NCBI RefSeq assembly: GCF_007567505.1
Contig: NZ_CP041783.1
Coordinates: 620,001 to 684,000 of the forward strand
Source: Shewanella donghaensis
GTDB taxonomy: Bacteria > Pseudomonadota > Gammaproteobacteria > Enterobacterales > Shewanellaceae
Direction: 5' to 3'
DNA: 64,000 nt
Position numbers and translations under genes: made by a program. The first letter of the stretch is position 1, and each line of letters begins with the position of its first letter. Shown in pieces: positions 1 to 8,739 of the stretch. The notes below the pieces were generated by a model. That model searched no databases. It was given only the letters and a program-made list of their open reading frames with translations, and was not told the DNA's origin.

Positions 1-1
1 T

Positions 2-142
2 GTCGCATTTAAATTTAAACGCACTAAAAAATATAAAAGCTTACAAGATCAGCTTGTCAGTTTACTTTATTACCCTGAAGAGCAAACAGTGGCGGGTTTT
101 CCCATTGAAGTCATGCAAGTGGTAAGGGTGAAGCGCTGTTAA
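2..142 (+). CDS. C-terminal end of an unidentified protein (partial)
   Basis: An open frame enters from the left edge and encodes 46 residues before a TAA stop. It is rich in lysine and arginine at the start (AFKFKRTKKYK) and ends with VMQVVRVKRC. A strong hairpin terminator follows about 57 bases later, which supports a real gene end. I do not recognise the family from this fragment; the rest of the gene lies outside the window. Confidence 0.5.
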   Translation, partial: VAFKFKRTKKYKSLQDQLVSLLYYPEEQTVAGFPIEVMQVVRVKRC

Positions 143-198
143 GCCTATTTTCAAGGGACTTAAACGTCCAAGTCATAAGCTTTTAAGTTGCTAAAACA

Positions 199-227
199 AA
201 AAACAGGCCTTCATGGCCTGTTTTTTA
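199..227. terminator. Rho-independent terminator, probably bidirectional
   Basis: The inverted repeat AAACAGGCC / GGCCTGTTT has a five-base loop, an A-rich left flank and a run of six T on the right. It sits between the convergent partial gene on the left and ecotin on the right and could serve both. Confidence 0.85.
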
Positions 228-267
228 TGGCTATAGCTTTAACTATAAGTATGATTGCTGATAGCGA

Positions 268-831
268 TTATTTTGAGTATTCAAAATCACCTTTCACTTC
301 CCAAATTCGGTATCTTAACTCAGCGCCTTCAGGTAAATAGAATACTTTAGGCAAGCGACTATCGTAATCCATAGTGATACTTTTTCCCATGACGACAAAC
401 TTTGCCGTTTTGGGGTCAACACACATCATCATCGTAGTTGGACCATCAGAGATGCTATCAACAGTGTAGTAATGGTAGCCCCATCCTTGTAAGTTTTGTT
501 TCTCCAGTTCGCCATGTAATCGATGTTTATTGCAATCGACCATCTTATTTTGTCCAATTTCGATCTCAATTTTATAGTTCAGTTCATCGTCTCGTTTAGA
601 TAATTGCAGAATATGTTGTACTTGCCCCTCTACAGGTTTTGGGAACATTTTTGCTTCTTCAATCTGTTGATAATTATTCGCTGTAAACTGGTGTATTGTG
701 ATCATAGTCGGCTTCGTAAATTGGTTAGGTACTGGACTTGTGGCTAATGCCGACAAGGACATAGCTGTTGTAATAGAAAACATCGCGGCAACAGAGAGTT
801 TTTTGATTGTTGAATTGATTAGTTTTTTCAT
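268..831 (-). CDS. eco: Ecotin, periplasmic serine protease inhibitor
   Basis: Ecotin is a periplasmic dimer that inhibits trypsin-like serine proteases and protects cells against foreign proteases. The 187-residue product starts with a signal peptide (charged MKKLINSTIKK, hydrophobic core, cleavage expected after ALA at about residue 30). The core carries family landmarks: VDCNKHRLHG, LQGWGYHYY, TTMMMC and the C-terminal RIWEV. The two cysteines (about residues 100 and 137) match the disulfide that holds the reactive loop in Escherichia coli ecotin. By alignment from memory the P1 residue is Met134 with Met135 as P1', as in the E. coli Met-Met site. The gene stands alone and ends at the terminator at 199-227. 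The mature N-terminus is about 25 residues longer than in E. coli. Confidence 0.9.
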   Translation of the reverse strand: MKKLINSTIKKLSVAAMFSITTAMSLSALATSPVPNQFTKPTMITIHQFTANNYQQIEEAKMFPKPVEGQVQHILQLSKRDDELNYKIEIEIGQNKMVDCNKHRLHGELEKQNLQGWGYHYYTVDSISDGPTTMMMCVDPKTAKFVVMGKSITMDYDSRLPKVFYLPEGAELRYRIWEVKGDFEYSK

Positions 832-1022
832 ATAGTTCTCATTTTCATAGTGATAATTGATCCGTGTTGTAGGTATAAACGCAGTGATTTAAGAAAAGGG
901 TTTTATTTTTCTAAACATTTTTTACTTTTTTCAGTTGCTATAGCTCAATTAAAACCATATTCTTTTTAGAGTATTGATTTTGTTTTAATTTGCTGCGCAT
1001 ACGAATGACATAGGATGTTAAA

Positions 1023-2036
1023 TTGAATACTGGTTTAGAAAGTTCTGCACAGATACTAAGAATGGCCGTTCCACAAATGTCGGCATTAAATATTCCGGTA
1101 ACCCCTGAAAATTATGCCATCTGGTATCAGTATTATAGTGAAACAAATTTAGATCTCAAAAGAGCCATTGACGGCTTACTTGCGAATAAGGTTGAGTTTA
1201 CTGCTTCGGTTAATCAAGGCTTATATAATAACTTCATTAATGACCAGTCTCCTGAAGTCATAGAGAATGTCCAGATTGAAACACAGATATTAATCAATAG
1301 TCTTGTTTCTAAAATAAATGATCTTTCTTCTGGCACATCCAATTTTTCTTCCAGCTTAAGCTCTTTTAGTGATGAGCTACAATCAGATCCTAGCCCACAA
1401 AGTTTCAATAAAATGCTGGTTAATGTCAGCGCTGAAGTAGAAAAAGTACTTTTTCATAATGAATTGATGCGTGCTGATATTGATACTTTAGGTTCTGAAT
1501 TAGTTACCTTAAAAGAAGAAATGGTCAACTTGAGCAAAGTGGCTATGACTGATGAGTTAACGTCATTAAATAATCGCCGCGCCTACGAAATATTCGCCCT
1601 CGAGCAGGTCAATTTATTCACTCAAAACCACGTGCCGTGCTGTTTATTGATGGTTGATATTGATCACTTTAAAAACTTTAACGACACTTACGGCCATCTC
1701 ATTGGTGACAAAGTGCTGGCATTTGTAGCATTCGCTTTGAAGCAAACGGTTAAAGGGAATGATTTTGTTGCCCGCTATGGTGGGGAAGAGTTTGTGGTTT
1801 TATTGCCAAATACTGACTTGGAAGATGCGTTAACTGTTGCTGAGCATATAAGAGAACGCATTGCTGGTAAGCAATTAACTATTGGCAAAGAGAAAAAGCA
1901 GCAGTTAGGTAATATTACCGTATCAGTTGGTGCTGCTTGTATTCAACCAGGTGATGATGTTGAAACATTACTCACTCGCGCTGATGATATGTTATATCAA
2001 GCCAAGTCTAATGGCAGAAATTGCGTTAAAGGTTAG
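1023..2036 (+). CDS. GGDEF diguanylate cyclase, soluble
   Basis: This 337-residue protein is a likely diguanylate cyclase, making cyclic di-GMP from two GTP. The GGDEF domain covers about residues 175-335 and has the active motif RYGGEEF (GGEEF at 253-257) and the metal/GTP motif DIDHFKNFND. The product-inhibition I-site expected just before it (RxxD) reads KGND, so feedback inhibition may be weak. Residues 1-140 form an alpha-helical, probably sensory region with no transmembrane segment, and a coiled coil (about 145-175) links the halves. The start is a TTG at 1023 with AGGA about seven bases upstream; an in-frame ATG lies 13 codons later. It is monocistronic. Confidence 0.88.
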   Translation: MNTGLESSAQILRMAVPQMSALNIPVTPENYAIWYQYYSETNLDLKRAIDGLLANKVEFTASVNQGLYNNFINDQSPEVIENVQIETQILINSLVSKINDLSSGTSNFSSSLSSFSDELQSDPSPQSFNKMLVNVSAEVEKVLFHNELMRADIDTLGSELVTLKEEMVNLSKVAMTDELTSLNNRRAYEIFALEQVNLFTQNHVPCCLLMVDIDHFKNFNDTYGHLIGDKVLAFVAFALKQTVKGNDFVARYGGEEFVVLLPNTDLEDALTVAEHIRERIAGKQLTIGKEKKQQLGNITVSVGAACIQPGDDVETLLTRADDMLYQAKSNGRNCVKG

Positions 2037-2092
2037 TGCTTATCGCGCTGACGTTTTAGTGTTTACGTTTTAGTTTTAATGCTAGCTAATGC

Positions 2093-2122
2093 TTATGGCA
2101 CCTTGATATCAAAGTGCCATAA
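2093..2122. repeat. Long inverted repeat between convergent genes
   Basis: TTATGGCAC and GTGCCATAA flank an inner TTGATATCAA, giving a 30-base near-perfect palindrome with one internal mismatch. It lies in the 100-base gap between the convergent GGDEF gene and patZ. It has no T run on either side, so it may be a weak terminator, a transcript-stabilising hairpin or a binding site. Confidence 0.55.
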
Positions 2123-2137
2123 ACGTCTAGATGACCA

Positions 2138-4843
2138 CTACTTTTCTGAGACAGGTAAGTCCATATGCATCTTAATAAGATGCTCTTCCATATCAAATGA
2201 CACCGTAAAGCCTAATCCTTTTGCAAGATTTGCCATACTTCGGTTTTCGAACATGGTAAATCCCGCTAATACTGGTGTATCGGTAGTTTTATAATAGTTG
2301 ACTAACTTTTCAAGTAGCAGTTTACCTAATCCAATACCTTGATAATCACCACGAACCGCCATAGCAAATTCAGCTTCGGTATTATCAGGATCCGTCGAAG
2401 CTCGAACAGCCCCTAAGGTAATTTGTTCACCGTTTTCATCTTCAGCGGTTGCAATAAACGCCATCTCTCTGGCGAAATCAATTTGTGTTAGTACTGCCAT
2501 TTCTTCGTGAGTCATGCGTGAGCGCACCCCAAAGTAGCGTTTATAACGATCTTCGTCACTGAGTGAATTATCAAAGACTAAATGTTTTGGTTCATCCTCA
2601 GGCAGAATTGGTCTTAACATGACTTTTAAGCCATTTTTCAGTGTTGCAGTTTGCTCTAACTCTTTTGGGTAAGGCATGATGGCTAAACGTGTTTTAGGAT
2701 CAATATCTGTAGTATTGAGCTTCATATTCACGTCGAGCAGGGTGATAGTTTGACCTGCTGCTAATACCGGATTTAAATCTAATGACGCTATTTCCGGGCA
2801 ATCAATAATGAGATGCGAAATTTGGGTTAGCATTACACAAAGAGCATTCATGTCTAAACCCAAGGGTAGATGCCTGTCTCTTAGTTTGTTGTTCTTTAAT
2901 GCCTGGATTACCATATAACGCGCTAGTGTCATATTAAGAGGTGGTAGGGCAACTGCAGCATCACGGGTTGGATCCCACTCTGAGCCGCCTTCTCCTAAAC
3001 ATATGGCCGGACCAAATACCGGATCATTGATAACAGAGACTCGTACTTCTTGGGCTCCCGCTGTTAATGCCATTTTTTGCACAATCATGCCATCAATTGC
3101 TGCATCTGGATTGGTTTCTTTTACCCGGGAAGTAATTGATAGTGCAGCTTGGTGCACTTCCTCTTCGTTAGTGAGATTAAGCATGACACCATGAACGTCT
3201 GACTTGTACATCAAATCAGGGGATTGCACTTTTAATGCCACAGGAAAACCGAGTTTTTTCGCGAGTTCAACGGCTTGTTCCGCTGTTTTCGCAAGTTGGG
3301 TTTCAATGGTGTTTAGACCATAAGCTTTTAAAATGTCGCTGGTTTCATGGGTTTCTAGAATGTATCGTTGTTCCGTTTGCGCTTTTTGTAATAGCACGCG
3401 TGCAGTGGTGGTATCTGTTGGAATATTATCAGGTATCGATTGTGGCACTTCTTGCAGTAACTTTTGGTTTCGGCGGTACTCAACCATATGCATAAAGGCT
3501 TTTACTGCACCTTCTGGGGTTCTATAGGTTGGGATCCCCGCTTTACTAAACAATTTTCTGGCTAAGTAGGCTGAATCTTCACCGCTCCAATTGGTTAGAA
3601 TATTGAGTTTGTTTCTATTGGGGTGTGACTTTATCGCTTCAATTAAGCTTTGAGCAATCAGTTCACTTTCTTCAAGTGCTGATGGAGAGTGAAGCACTAA
3701 AATCGCATCCATCTCCTGATAGTTATCCATCAGTAAATTTAATGCTTGAGTATAGCGCTGACTATCGGCATCACCGACGATATCAAGTGGGTTTTGTCCC
3801 GACCAGGTTGAAGGTAAAATAGCATTTAATTGACTAACGGTTTCATCGGATAACTGCGCAAGCTTGCCGCCTTTGATTATAAGCTCATCTGCTGCTAGTA
3901 CAGCAGGTCCGCCGCCGTTACTGATAATGGCGACACGCTCACCTTTTAGTGGCGTTGAGTGGGCTAAACTTTCTACAGCAGCAAACAATTCAATCAAGTC
4001 ATTGACGCGGAGCATACCAGCACGTCTAAAGGCGGCTTCGTATACAGCGTCATTACCGCCTTTACCGCCAGTATGAAGCATGGCGGCTTTAACGCCTTCT
4101 AAGCTTCTTCCTGATTTAATCACAAAGATGGGTTTATTACGGGCCGCAGCTCTTGCTGCTGATAAGAAGTGGCGCTTTTCACTGATAGAGTCGATGTACA
4201 GCATAATGGCGCTAGTACGACTATCGCGACCGAGGTAATCGAGTAATTCATCAAAGTCGATATCGGAAGCATCACCCAAGGAAATAAAGGAGGAAAACCC
4301 GATATCTTTGTTATTAGCCCAATCAAGTACCGTGGTACAAATTGCCGCTGATTGTGACACAAAAGCTATTTTGCCTTGCTTAGCCCCGCTATGGGCTAGG
4401 CTGGCATTGAGTCCGATGGTCGGGATTATCATCCCTAGACTATTAGAGCCTAAGATCCTCATGCCGTATCGCTTTGCATGCTGCAGGGTTAAGCTTATGA
4501 GGCTATTACCGTTTTCATCAAATTCGTTAGCCATACCAGAAGCCATAATAATGGCAACTTTACAGCCAAACTGGGCTAAGGTTTCAATAATATCGGGTAC
4601 CCGACTAGCACGAGTACAAATAACCGCTAAATCAGGCTTTATAGGTAGGGATTCTATATTGGGGTAGGCTAAGACCCCCATAACAGCGGAGTACTTAGGG
4701 GTAACAGGCATTATTGGACCAGAAAATCCACTGCCGAGTAAGTTCTTCATCAGCACTCGCCCGGCACGTTTCTCACCGTTTGACGCGCCAATGACGGCTA
4801 TGGAAGTCGGTTTAAATAAAGTGTGAATACTTCTCTGGCTCAT
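2138..4843 (-). CDS. patZ: PatZ-type protein lysine acetyltransferase with NDP-forming acyl-CoA ligase domain
   Basis: The 901-residue protein matches the Pat/PatZ (YfiQ) family, in which a GNAT acetyltransferase domain is fused behind an acyl-CoA synthetase (NDP-forming) body. Family members acetylate lysines, notably on acetyl-CoA synthetase. The N-terminus has the CoA-binding Rossmann fold (IAVIGASNGEKRAGRVLM), the middle holds the succinyl-CoA-ligase-like and ATP-grasp parts (about 490-700), and the C-terminal GNAT domain (about 745-890) has the acetyl-CoA motif QGIGLGKLL. The length is close to the roughly 890 residues of the E. coli protein. It lies 19 bases downstream of the LysR gene on the same strand and is probably cotranscribed with it. 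Confidence 0.9.
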   Translation of the reverse strand: MSQRSIHTLFKPTSIAVIGASNGEKRAGRVLMKNLLGSGFSGPIMPVTPKYSAVMGVLAYPNIESLPIKPDLAVICTRASRVPDIIETLAQFGCKVAIIMASGMANEFDENGNSLISLTLQHAKRYGMRILGSNSLGMIIPTIGLNASLAHSGAKQGKIAFVSQSAAICTTVLDWANNKDIGFSSFISLGDASDIDFDELLDYLGRDSRTSAIMLYIDSISEKRHFLSAARAAARNKPIFVIKSGRSLEGVKAAMLHTGGKGGNDAVYEAAFRRAGMLRVNDLIELFAAVESLAHSTPLKGERVAIISNGGGPAVLAADELIIKGGKLAQLSDETVSQLNAILPSTWSGQNPLDIVGDADSQRYTQALNLLMDNYQEMDAILVLHSPSALEESELIAQSLIEAIKSHPNRNKLNILTNWSGEDSAYLARKLFSKAGIPTYRTPEGAVKAFMHMVEYRRNQKLLQEVPQSIPDNIPTDTTTARVLLQKAQTEQRYILETHETSDILKAYGLNTIETQLAKTAEQAVELAKKLGFPVALKVQSPDLMYKSDVHGVMLNLTNEEEVHQAALSITSRVKETNPDAAIDGMIVQKMALTAGAQEVRVSVINDPVFGPAICLGEGGSEWDPTRDAAVALPPLNMTLARYMVIQALKNNKLRDRHLPLGLDMNALCVMLTQISHLIIDCPEIASLDLNPVLAAGQTITLLDVNMKLNTTDIDPKTRLAIMPYPKELEQTATLKNGLKVMLRPILPEDEPKHLVFDNSLSDEDRYKRYFGVRSRMTHEEMAVLTQIDFAREMAFIATAEDENGEQITLGAVRASTDPDNTEAEFAMAVRGDYQGIGLGKLLLEKLVNYYKTTDTPVLAGFTMFENRSMANLAKGLGFTVSFDMEEHLIKMHMDLPVSEK

Positions 4844-4862
4844 AATACCCTCAGCATACAGA

Positions 4863-5660
4863 TTACTCTGTGGTAATTGACTTCAATAATACTCTTTTAC
4901 ATATCTCTGATAACCATACTATTTTAGCTTCATGTCTTCGAGCTGAGCTGCATATGAGTGCGAGATCTATCATCACTTTCTTATGCTGATCTTCATCGTT
5001 TAACTTAAAGTTATAAGAGTAATGATCGGCTAATAGTTCTCTATGCAAACTAAAATTATCAGTAATAATCGTTGGGGTTTTTATTTCTTTTAGCTCACGA
5101 AAGTATTCAAAATGCTCGTTTAAATCATCAACTAACAATTTTACAAATTCGCCACTAGAGTTGCCCACACGCGTAATATATCCCGATGCTATTTTCTTTT
5201 GATATAGCTGTTGCGGCCTTTCTCTTAATGTCTGAATGCCTATATCAATGGACCCGTCAATTAAACCATCATTACTGGCCTTCCGCCATTGCCTAATTTC
5301 CAATGTCGCATCGGTTTCTTTGCGTAGTTCATCAATGAGTGCTTTACCCATAATGACAGCTAATGGTTCACCCAAATGCACTGAGATATATTGCAAGTTT
5401 TTAGGATCAAAATACTCAGGCTCTAACGCTAAGCTGATCTGTTCAAGTGCATTATGAATTTTAGGGGCTATTTTATCAGCATAGCTGGTGGGTTGTAGGC
5501 CATTGGCTGTTCGAACAAATAACGGGTCATTTAATTCTTCACGTAATTGCGCTAATACTTTGGAGACAAACGATTGCGAGCGTCCAAGTTGTTTAGCTGC
5601 TTTTTGTGTCGAACCCGATCTGTAAAGGGTGACAAACACATTGAGTGCATTCAGATCCAT
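4863..5660 (-). CDS. LysR family transcriptional regulator
   Basis: The 265-residue product begins with a typical LysR winged helix-turn-helix (MDLNALNVFVTLYRSGSTQK, then AAKQLGRSQSFVSKVLAQLR). A shortened, unusual effector domain follows; LysR proteins are normally near 300 residues. It sits 19 bases ahead of patZ on the same strand and could control it. It is divergent from the membrane protein/HlyD pair at 5856; the 195-base gap holds two spaced direct repeats that are candidate binding sites. The effector is unknown. Confidence 0.85.
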   Translation of the reverse strand: MDLNALNVFVTLYRSGSTQKAAKQLGRSQSFVSKVLAQLREELNDPLFVRTANGLQPTSYADKIAPKIHNALEQISLALEPEYFDPKNLQYISVHLGEPLAVIMGKALIDELRKETDATLEIRQWRKASNDGLIDGSIDIGIQTLRERPQQLYQKKIASGYITRVGNSSGEFVKLLVDDLNEHFEYFRELKEIKTPTIITDNFSLHRELLADHYSYNFKLNDEDQHKKVMIDLALICSSARRHEAKIVWLSEICKRVLLKSITTE

Positions 5661-5770
5661 GATATACCGATAATTTAGAACAGTTTAAGTGCATATTACA
5701 CTATAAATTCGTTCAGAACATTGAGACCAAAGTAAATAGTCTATTTGGAATATCGGTTATTCCGTTATTA

Positions 5771-5822
5771 CAGTGAGACATTGTTAGTATTCAGCTTATA
5801 TACAGTGGGGCATTGTTAGTAT
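5771..5822. promoter_or_regulatory. Two spaced 20-bp direct repeats in a divergent promoter region
   Basis: CAGTGAGACATTGTTAGTAT (5771-5790) and CAGTGGGGCATTGTTAGTAT (5803-5822) differ at two positions and are offset by 32 bases, about three helical turns. They lie between the divergent LysR gene and the gene at 5856, with the second copy ending 34 bases before that start codon. Same-face tandem sites like this suggest cooperative regulator binding. Confidence 0.5.
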
Positions 5823-5855
5823 ACCTCTATCTATTTTTACACTTTTAGGATCTTT

Positions 5856-6338
5856 ATGACTGAAATGCCTGATAACGATACGGTAATACCAACGTTGATC
5901 AATAAGTTACCTCTCTTTGCACGAAAGCTTAGTTCTTTCATTCTAGTGCTATCTGTTATTGCAATAATGAGTTATTGCTTCTCTTTATTAACTCGAATTC
6001 ATGGTCAGCAAATTTCAGAAGACTATTTTGTAAACGGTTACCCATCCATTTTAACGTTATTAGATTCAGAATTATTTATGGGTTTTATCTTTGTCGTAAC
6101 CATCATGTTGATTTGTTATGTGCTGTATCTATTTTGGCAGTTGCATGAAGTGGCTGTTCATAAAGCCGAAGCGATGTCGAGTGCGCATACCCAAATTGTA
6201 TTTGCCTTGTCGTTGTGTGGATTATTTATTGATAAAACCTGGTGGGTACTTGCGATTATTATTGCCTTCGGTCGCTGGGACGTCTTATCTAATCGGCTTT
6301 CAAGTATTATTAGCAATGGCATTAAAGGAGACAAATAA
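5856..6338 (+). CDS. Small inner-membrane protein paired with an HlyD-type protein
   Basis: The 160-residue protein has three or four hydrophobic segments (about 25-47, 70-95 and 110-137) and no recognised catalytic motif. Its stop codon overlaps the ATG of the downstream HlyD family gene (TAATG), so the two are translationally coupled. This matches two-gene units in which a small membrane protein accompanies a membrane fusion protein for export. The exact function is unknown. The direct repeats at 5771-5822 probably lie in its promoter. Confidence 0.75.
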   Translation: MTEMPDNDTVIPTLINKLPLFARKLSSFILVLSVIAIMSYCFSLLTRIHGQQISEDYFVNGYPSILTLLDSELFMGFIFVVTIMLICYVLYLFWQLHEVAVHKAEAMSSAHTQIVFALSLCGLFIDKTWWVLAIIIAFGRWDVLSNRLSSIISNGIKGDK

Positions 6339-7411
6339 TGAAAGAGATCATGCTTCCTTATGTGTTAATTATTTGGCTATTGGTTAAATTAGGTGTTATT
6401 CAGTGGAATTTAGCTAATGCAGTGCGCAGTGTCGGCTTAGGGTTATTCATTGCTTTCGCACTCTTCACAGGGCATCGATTCTGGTCTCCAGCCGATTTAA
6501 CGGATAGCTCAACAATCAAAGCACCTCATGCTGTATTAAGCCCATTAATTGGCCAAGAAGTTGAAAATGTTTATGTCACACACAACCAATTGGTAAAAAA
6601 AGGTGATTTAATTTACACGTTAGTATCGGTAGATAGCACTGAGCAAATTAACGCGTTGAAAGCTAATAGAAGTGCGGTTGAGGCTCAGCATGCAGCAGCT
6701 ATTCAGCAAATCAGAGTTTTAAAAGTTAACATCAATAATGATGAACGTAACTTAGCCAGATTAACGGCGCTGAAAGAACATGCAAGCCAAGTTGATCGCG
6801 ATAACTTAGCTGCACAAATTGATGCAAATAGCGCGCAAGTGGCGGCCAATATTGCTCAGTTAGATGCACAAACGGCGCAAATGCAATCCTATGATGCCGA
6901 TATTCAATCTGCTAAATGGACCGATTCCCGTCGTGAAATACGGGCTCAGTTTGATGGACAACTCGCTATCACTAATGTGGTTGAAGGCACACGTTTAGGT
7001 AACATGCATCTATTCGATACCAGTAAGAAGTTTATGGAAATGCGAATAGCGGATCAATCTTATCGTTATATTAAAAAAGGGCAGTTTGCCGAGTTTTATG
7101 TAGATGCTTATCCTGGTGAAATTTTTAGAGGTAGAGTACACAGTGTTACCTCTGGCACCGGTGAAGCGATGATTAATCCTATGAGTGGTAGCCAGCATGT
7201 CCGTCAACATGTAGGCAATAATTCAGGCTCTCATGGCCGTACTGTTGTTATTGAGTTTGAAGAACCTGAAGGGTATTCGCTTCCTATAGGGGCAACAGGT
7301 TCTGCGTGGATTTCCGCAGAGAAACCTCATCCAATATTGGGCTTTATGGACATTATTGGCGGGGCTACTGTCAGGCTGAAAGCACTAAAGTCTTATTTAA
7401 ATGCGCTCTAG
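6338..7411 (+). CDS. HlyD family membrane fusion (periplasmic adaptor) protein
   Basis: The 357-residue product has one N-terminal membrane anchor (about 10-45), then the biotinyl-lipoyl-like half motif (IKAPHAVLSPLIGQEVENVY) with VTHNQLVKKGDLIYTL. A long alanine- and glutamine-rich alpha-helical hairpin spans about 95-190 and a beta-barrel domain follows. Such adaptors link inner-membrane pumps to an outer-membrane exit. The layout resembles EmrA/AaeA-type proteins, but no pump gene is adjacent, only the small membrane protein with which it overlaps. It ends at a terminator at 7454-7478. Confidence 0.85.
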   Translation: MKEIMLPYVLIIWLLVKLGVIQWNLANAVRSVGLGLFIAFALFTGHRFWSPADLTDSSTIKAPHAVLSPLIGQEVENVYVTHNQLVKKGDLIYTLVSVDSTEQINALKANRSAVEAQHAAAIQQIRVLKVNINNDERNLARLTALKEHASQVDRDNLAAQIDANSAQVAANIAQLDAQTAQMQSYDADIQSAKWTDSRREIRAQFDGQLAITNVVEGTRLGNMHLFDTSKKFMEMRIADQSYRYIKKGQFAEFYVDAYPGEIFRGRVHSVTSGTGEAMINPMSGSQHVRQHVGNNSGSHGRTVVIEFEEPEGYSLPIGATGSAWISAEKPHPILGFMDIIGGATVRLKALKSYLNAL

Positions 7412-7453
7412 TCTCTAACAAATCGAGTGATAACTAACAGCGATTACAACCTT

Positions 7454-7478
7454 AAAGGAGCCCTTAGGCTCCTTTTTT
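7454..7478 (+). terminator. Rho-independent terminator after the HlyD gene
   Basis: The stem AAAGGAGCC / GGCTCCTTT encloses a four-base loop and is followed by a T run. It lies 42 bases after the HlyD stop codon. Confidence 0.88.
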
Positions 7479-7507
7479 ATACTGTAAACCCAACCTATTT
7501 TTTGTTC

Positions 7508-7744
7508 ATGAGTCAGCGTTGTGGTACAGCTGCTGGCGGTATTGTGATGATTGGCGTACTTATCCATCAATTAGGGTTACCCGTTGAAGCAATTGCGCTT
7601 GTTGCGGCGTTAGATCGTATTATTGATATGTTCTGTACCAGTACCAGTACCAATGTTGTTGGTGATGCAGCGGTGGTTACTTTGGTTGAACACAGTGAAC
7701 AAGTACATGAGCAACAAGAGCAAACGGCTCCAGTTACGGCGTAA
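7508..7744 (+). pseudogene. C-terminal remnant of a dicarboxylate/amino acid:cation symporter
   Basis: The frame encodes about 79 residues that match only the C-terminal end of the DAACS (sodium:dicarboxylate symporter) family. Landmarks are GTAAGGIVMIGVLI, LGLPVEAIALVAALDRIIDM and NVVGDAAVVTLVE. Intact members have 400-460 residues, so roughly 80% of the gene is missing. The frame begins just behind the HlyD terminator with no convincing ribosome binding site, while the gene's own terminator survives at 7778-7816. A three-copy AGTACC run inside has duplicated a Ser-Thr pair. This is a decayed gene end. Confidence 0.75.
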
Positions 7745-7777
7745 TCTATGTAGTTCAATTTACTGATACTCTTTGAT

Positions 7778-7816
7778 AAAGCGACTTTTCTACTAATAGA
7801 ATAAGTCGCTTTTTTT
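7778..7816 (+). terminator. Rho-independent terminator of the symporter remnant
   Basis: AAAGCGACTT and AAGTCGCTTT form a ten-base stem followed by seven or more T. It lies 34 bases after the remnant's stop codon and probably belonged to the intact symporter gene. Confidence 0.85.
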
Positions 7817-7868
7817 TATACAGAGGTTTGTATTATTCAGGGGTGATAAATTACTGTTAATACCGTGA

Positions 7869-8489
7869 TTACTTGACGGCTGCAATTTCATTATCAGTGG
7901 TGTTATTGTCTAACCACTCACGCAGAAGCCCCTGAGTTAAAATAGCCATTGCCATTACTTGGTATAAGATTCCTGACCATGACATCAAATATATTGAAAG
8001 CATTAGGTTAAGTAGGTTACTGGCTATCATAGCGAGTCTTAATTGGCTTCCTGCTAAGAAAAACAAACTAAAACTCATCGTTATCGCTGCCAATACCGCA
8101 CACCATTCACTCCAGTGTTCTGCCCAGAGCAAACCTTGGGATATGGCAATGGTGCTGAATATGAGTGACATTACCCATGGTGAGGTTAACCATGCGTTAA
8201 GCTGTGATGAGTTTGCGTCCTTATCACTGTTTAAGCTTTGGCATAACCTAAAGCGTATAACATTCACGAGTTGATTCGCCATGCCTAAAAAGCTGCCGAG
8301 TAAGCCTAAGTGAATCGCAGTGAGTACCGATGCTATCATATTGCCATGAATAAATTTGCAGTCTTGTTTCTGTCCGTTTGCCCACCAGCCAATAAACATT
8401 GAAGCAAAGCCAATAAGCTGAAACCAAAACAGGGGTTCGAAAAAGAACTGAACATCAAAAACGGCAATATCTAACACAGGCAAACACAA
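7869..8489 (-). CDS. YgjV family inner-membrane protein
   Basis: The roughly 200-residue protein is very hydrophobic, with about five to six membrane segments and the pattern FWFQLIGFASMFIGWWANGQKQD near the start, typical of the uncharacterised YgjV family. No catalytic motif is visible and the function is unknown. The start is uncertain: 8489 is a TTG, and a TTG two codons later is better spaced from a GGA ribosome binding site. It is monocistronic. Confidence 0.7.
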   Translation of the reverse strand: MCLPVLDIAVFDVQFFFEPLFWFQLIGFASMFIGWWANGQKQDCKFIHGNMIASVLTAIHLGLLGSFLGMANQLVNVIRFRLCQSLNSDKDANSSQLNAWLTSPWVMSLIFSTIAISQGLLWAEHWSEWCAVLAAITMSFSLFFLAGSQLRLAMIASNLLNLMLSIYLMSWSGILYQVMAMAILTQGLLREWLDNNTTDNEIAAVK

Positions 8490-8739
8490 TCCAAGAAAAT
8501 TTAAGGCTGCGTATTGTCGTTTTTTTCAGCAATAAAACAATGATAAAATCGCGATTTATGCATTGCTAATGTATATAACGATAAAACTGTGAGATTAAGT
8601 CTCTTTTCACAAATGATTGTAATTTTAAAGTTGTGCTGCTGTTTGTTTAATGATCGTTTTGTGTGTTTTTAGGTTGATTTTTGGTCTGTTTTTAGTTAGC
8701 TCAAAACGCGAATGTAGGAACGAAAAATATAATGACTGA

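Noticed and set aside
2079..2294. Open frame antisense to the patZ 3' end
   Set aside because: It overlaps a well-supported gene on the other strand and has no recognisable product; it is a shadow frame.
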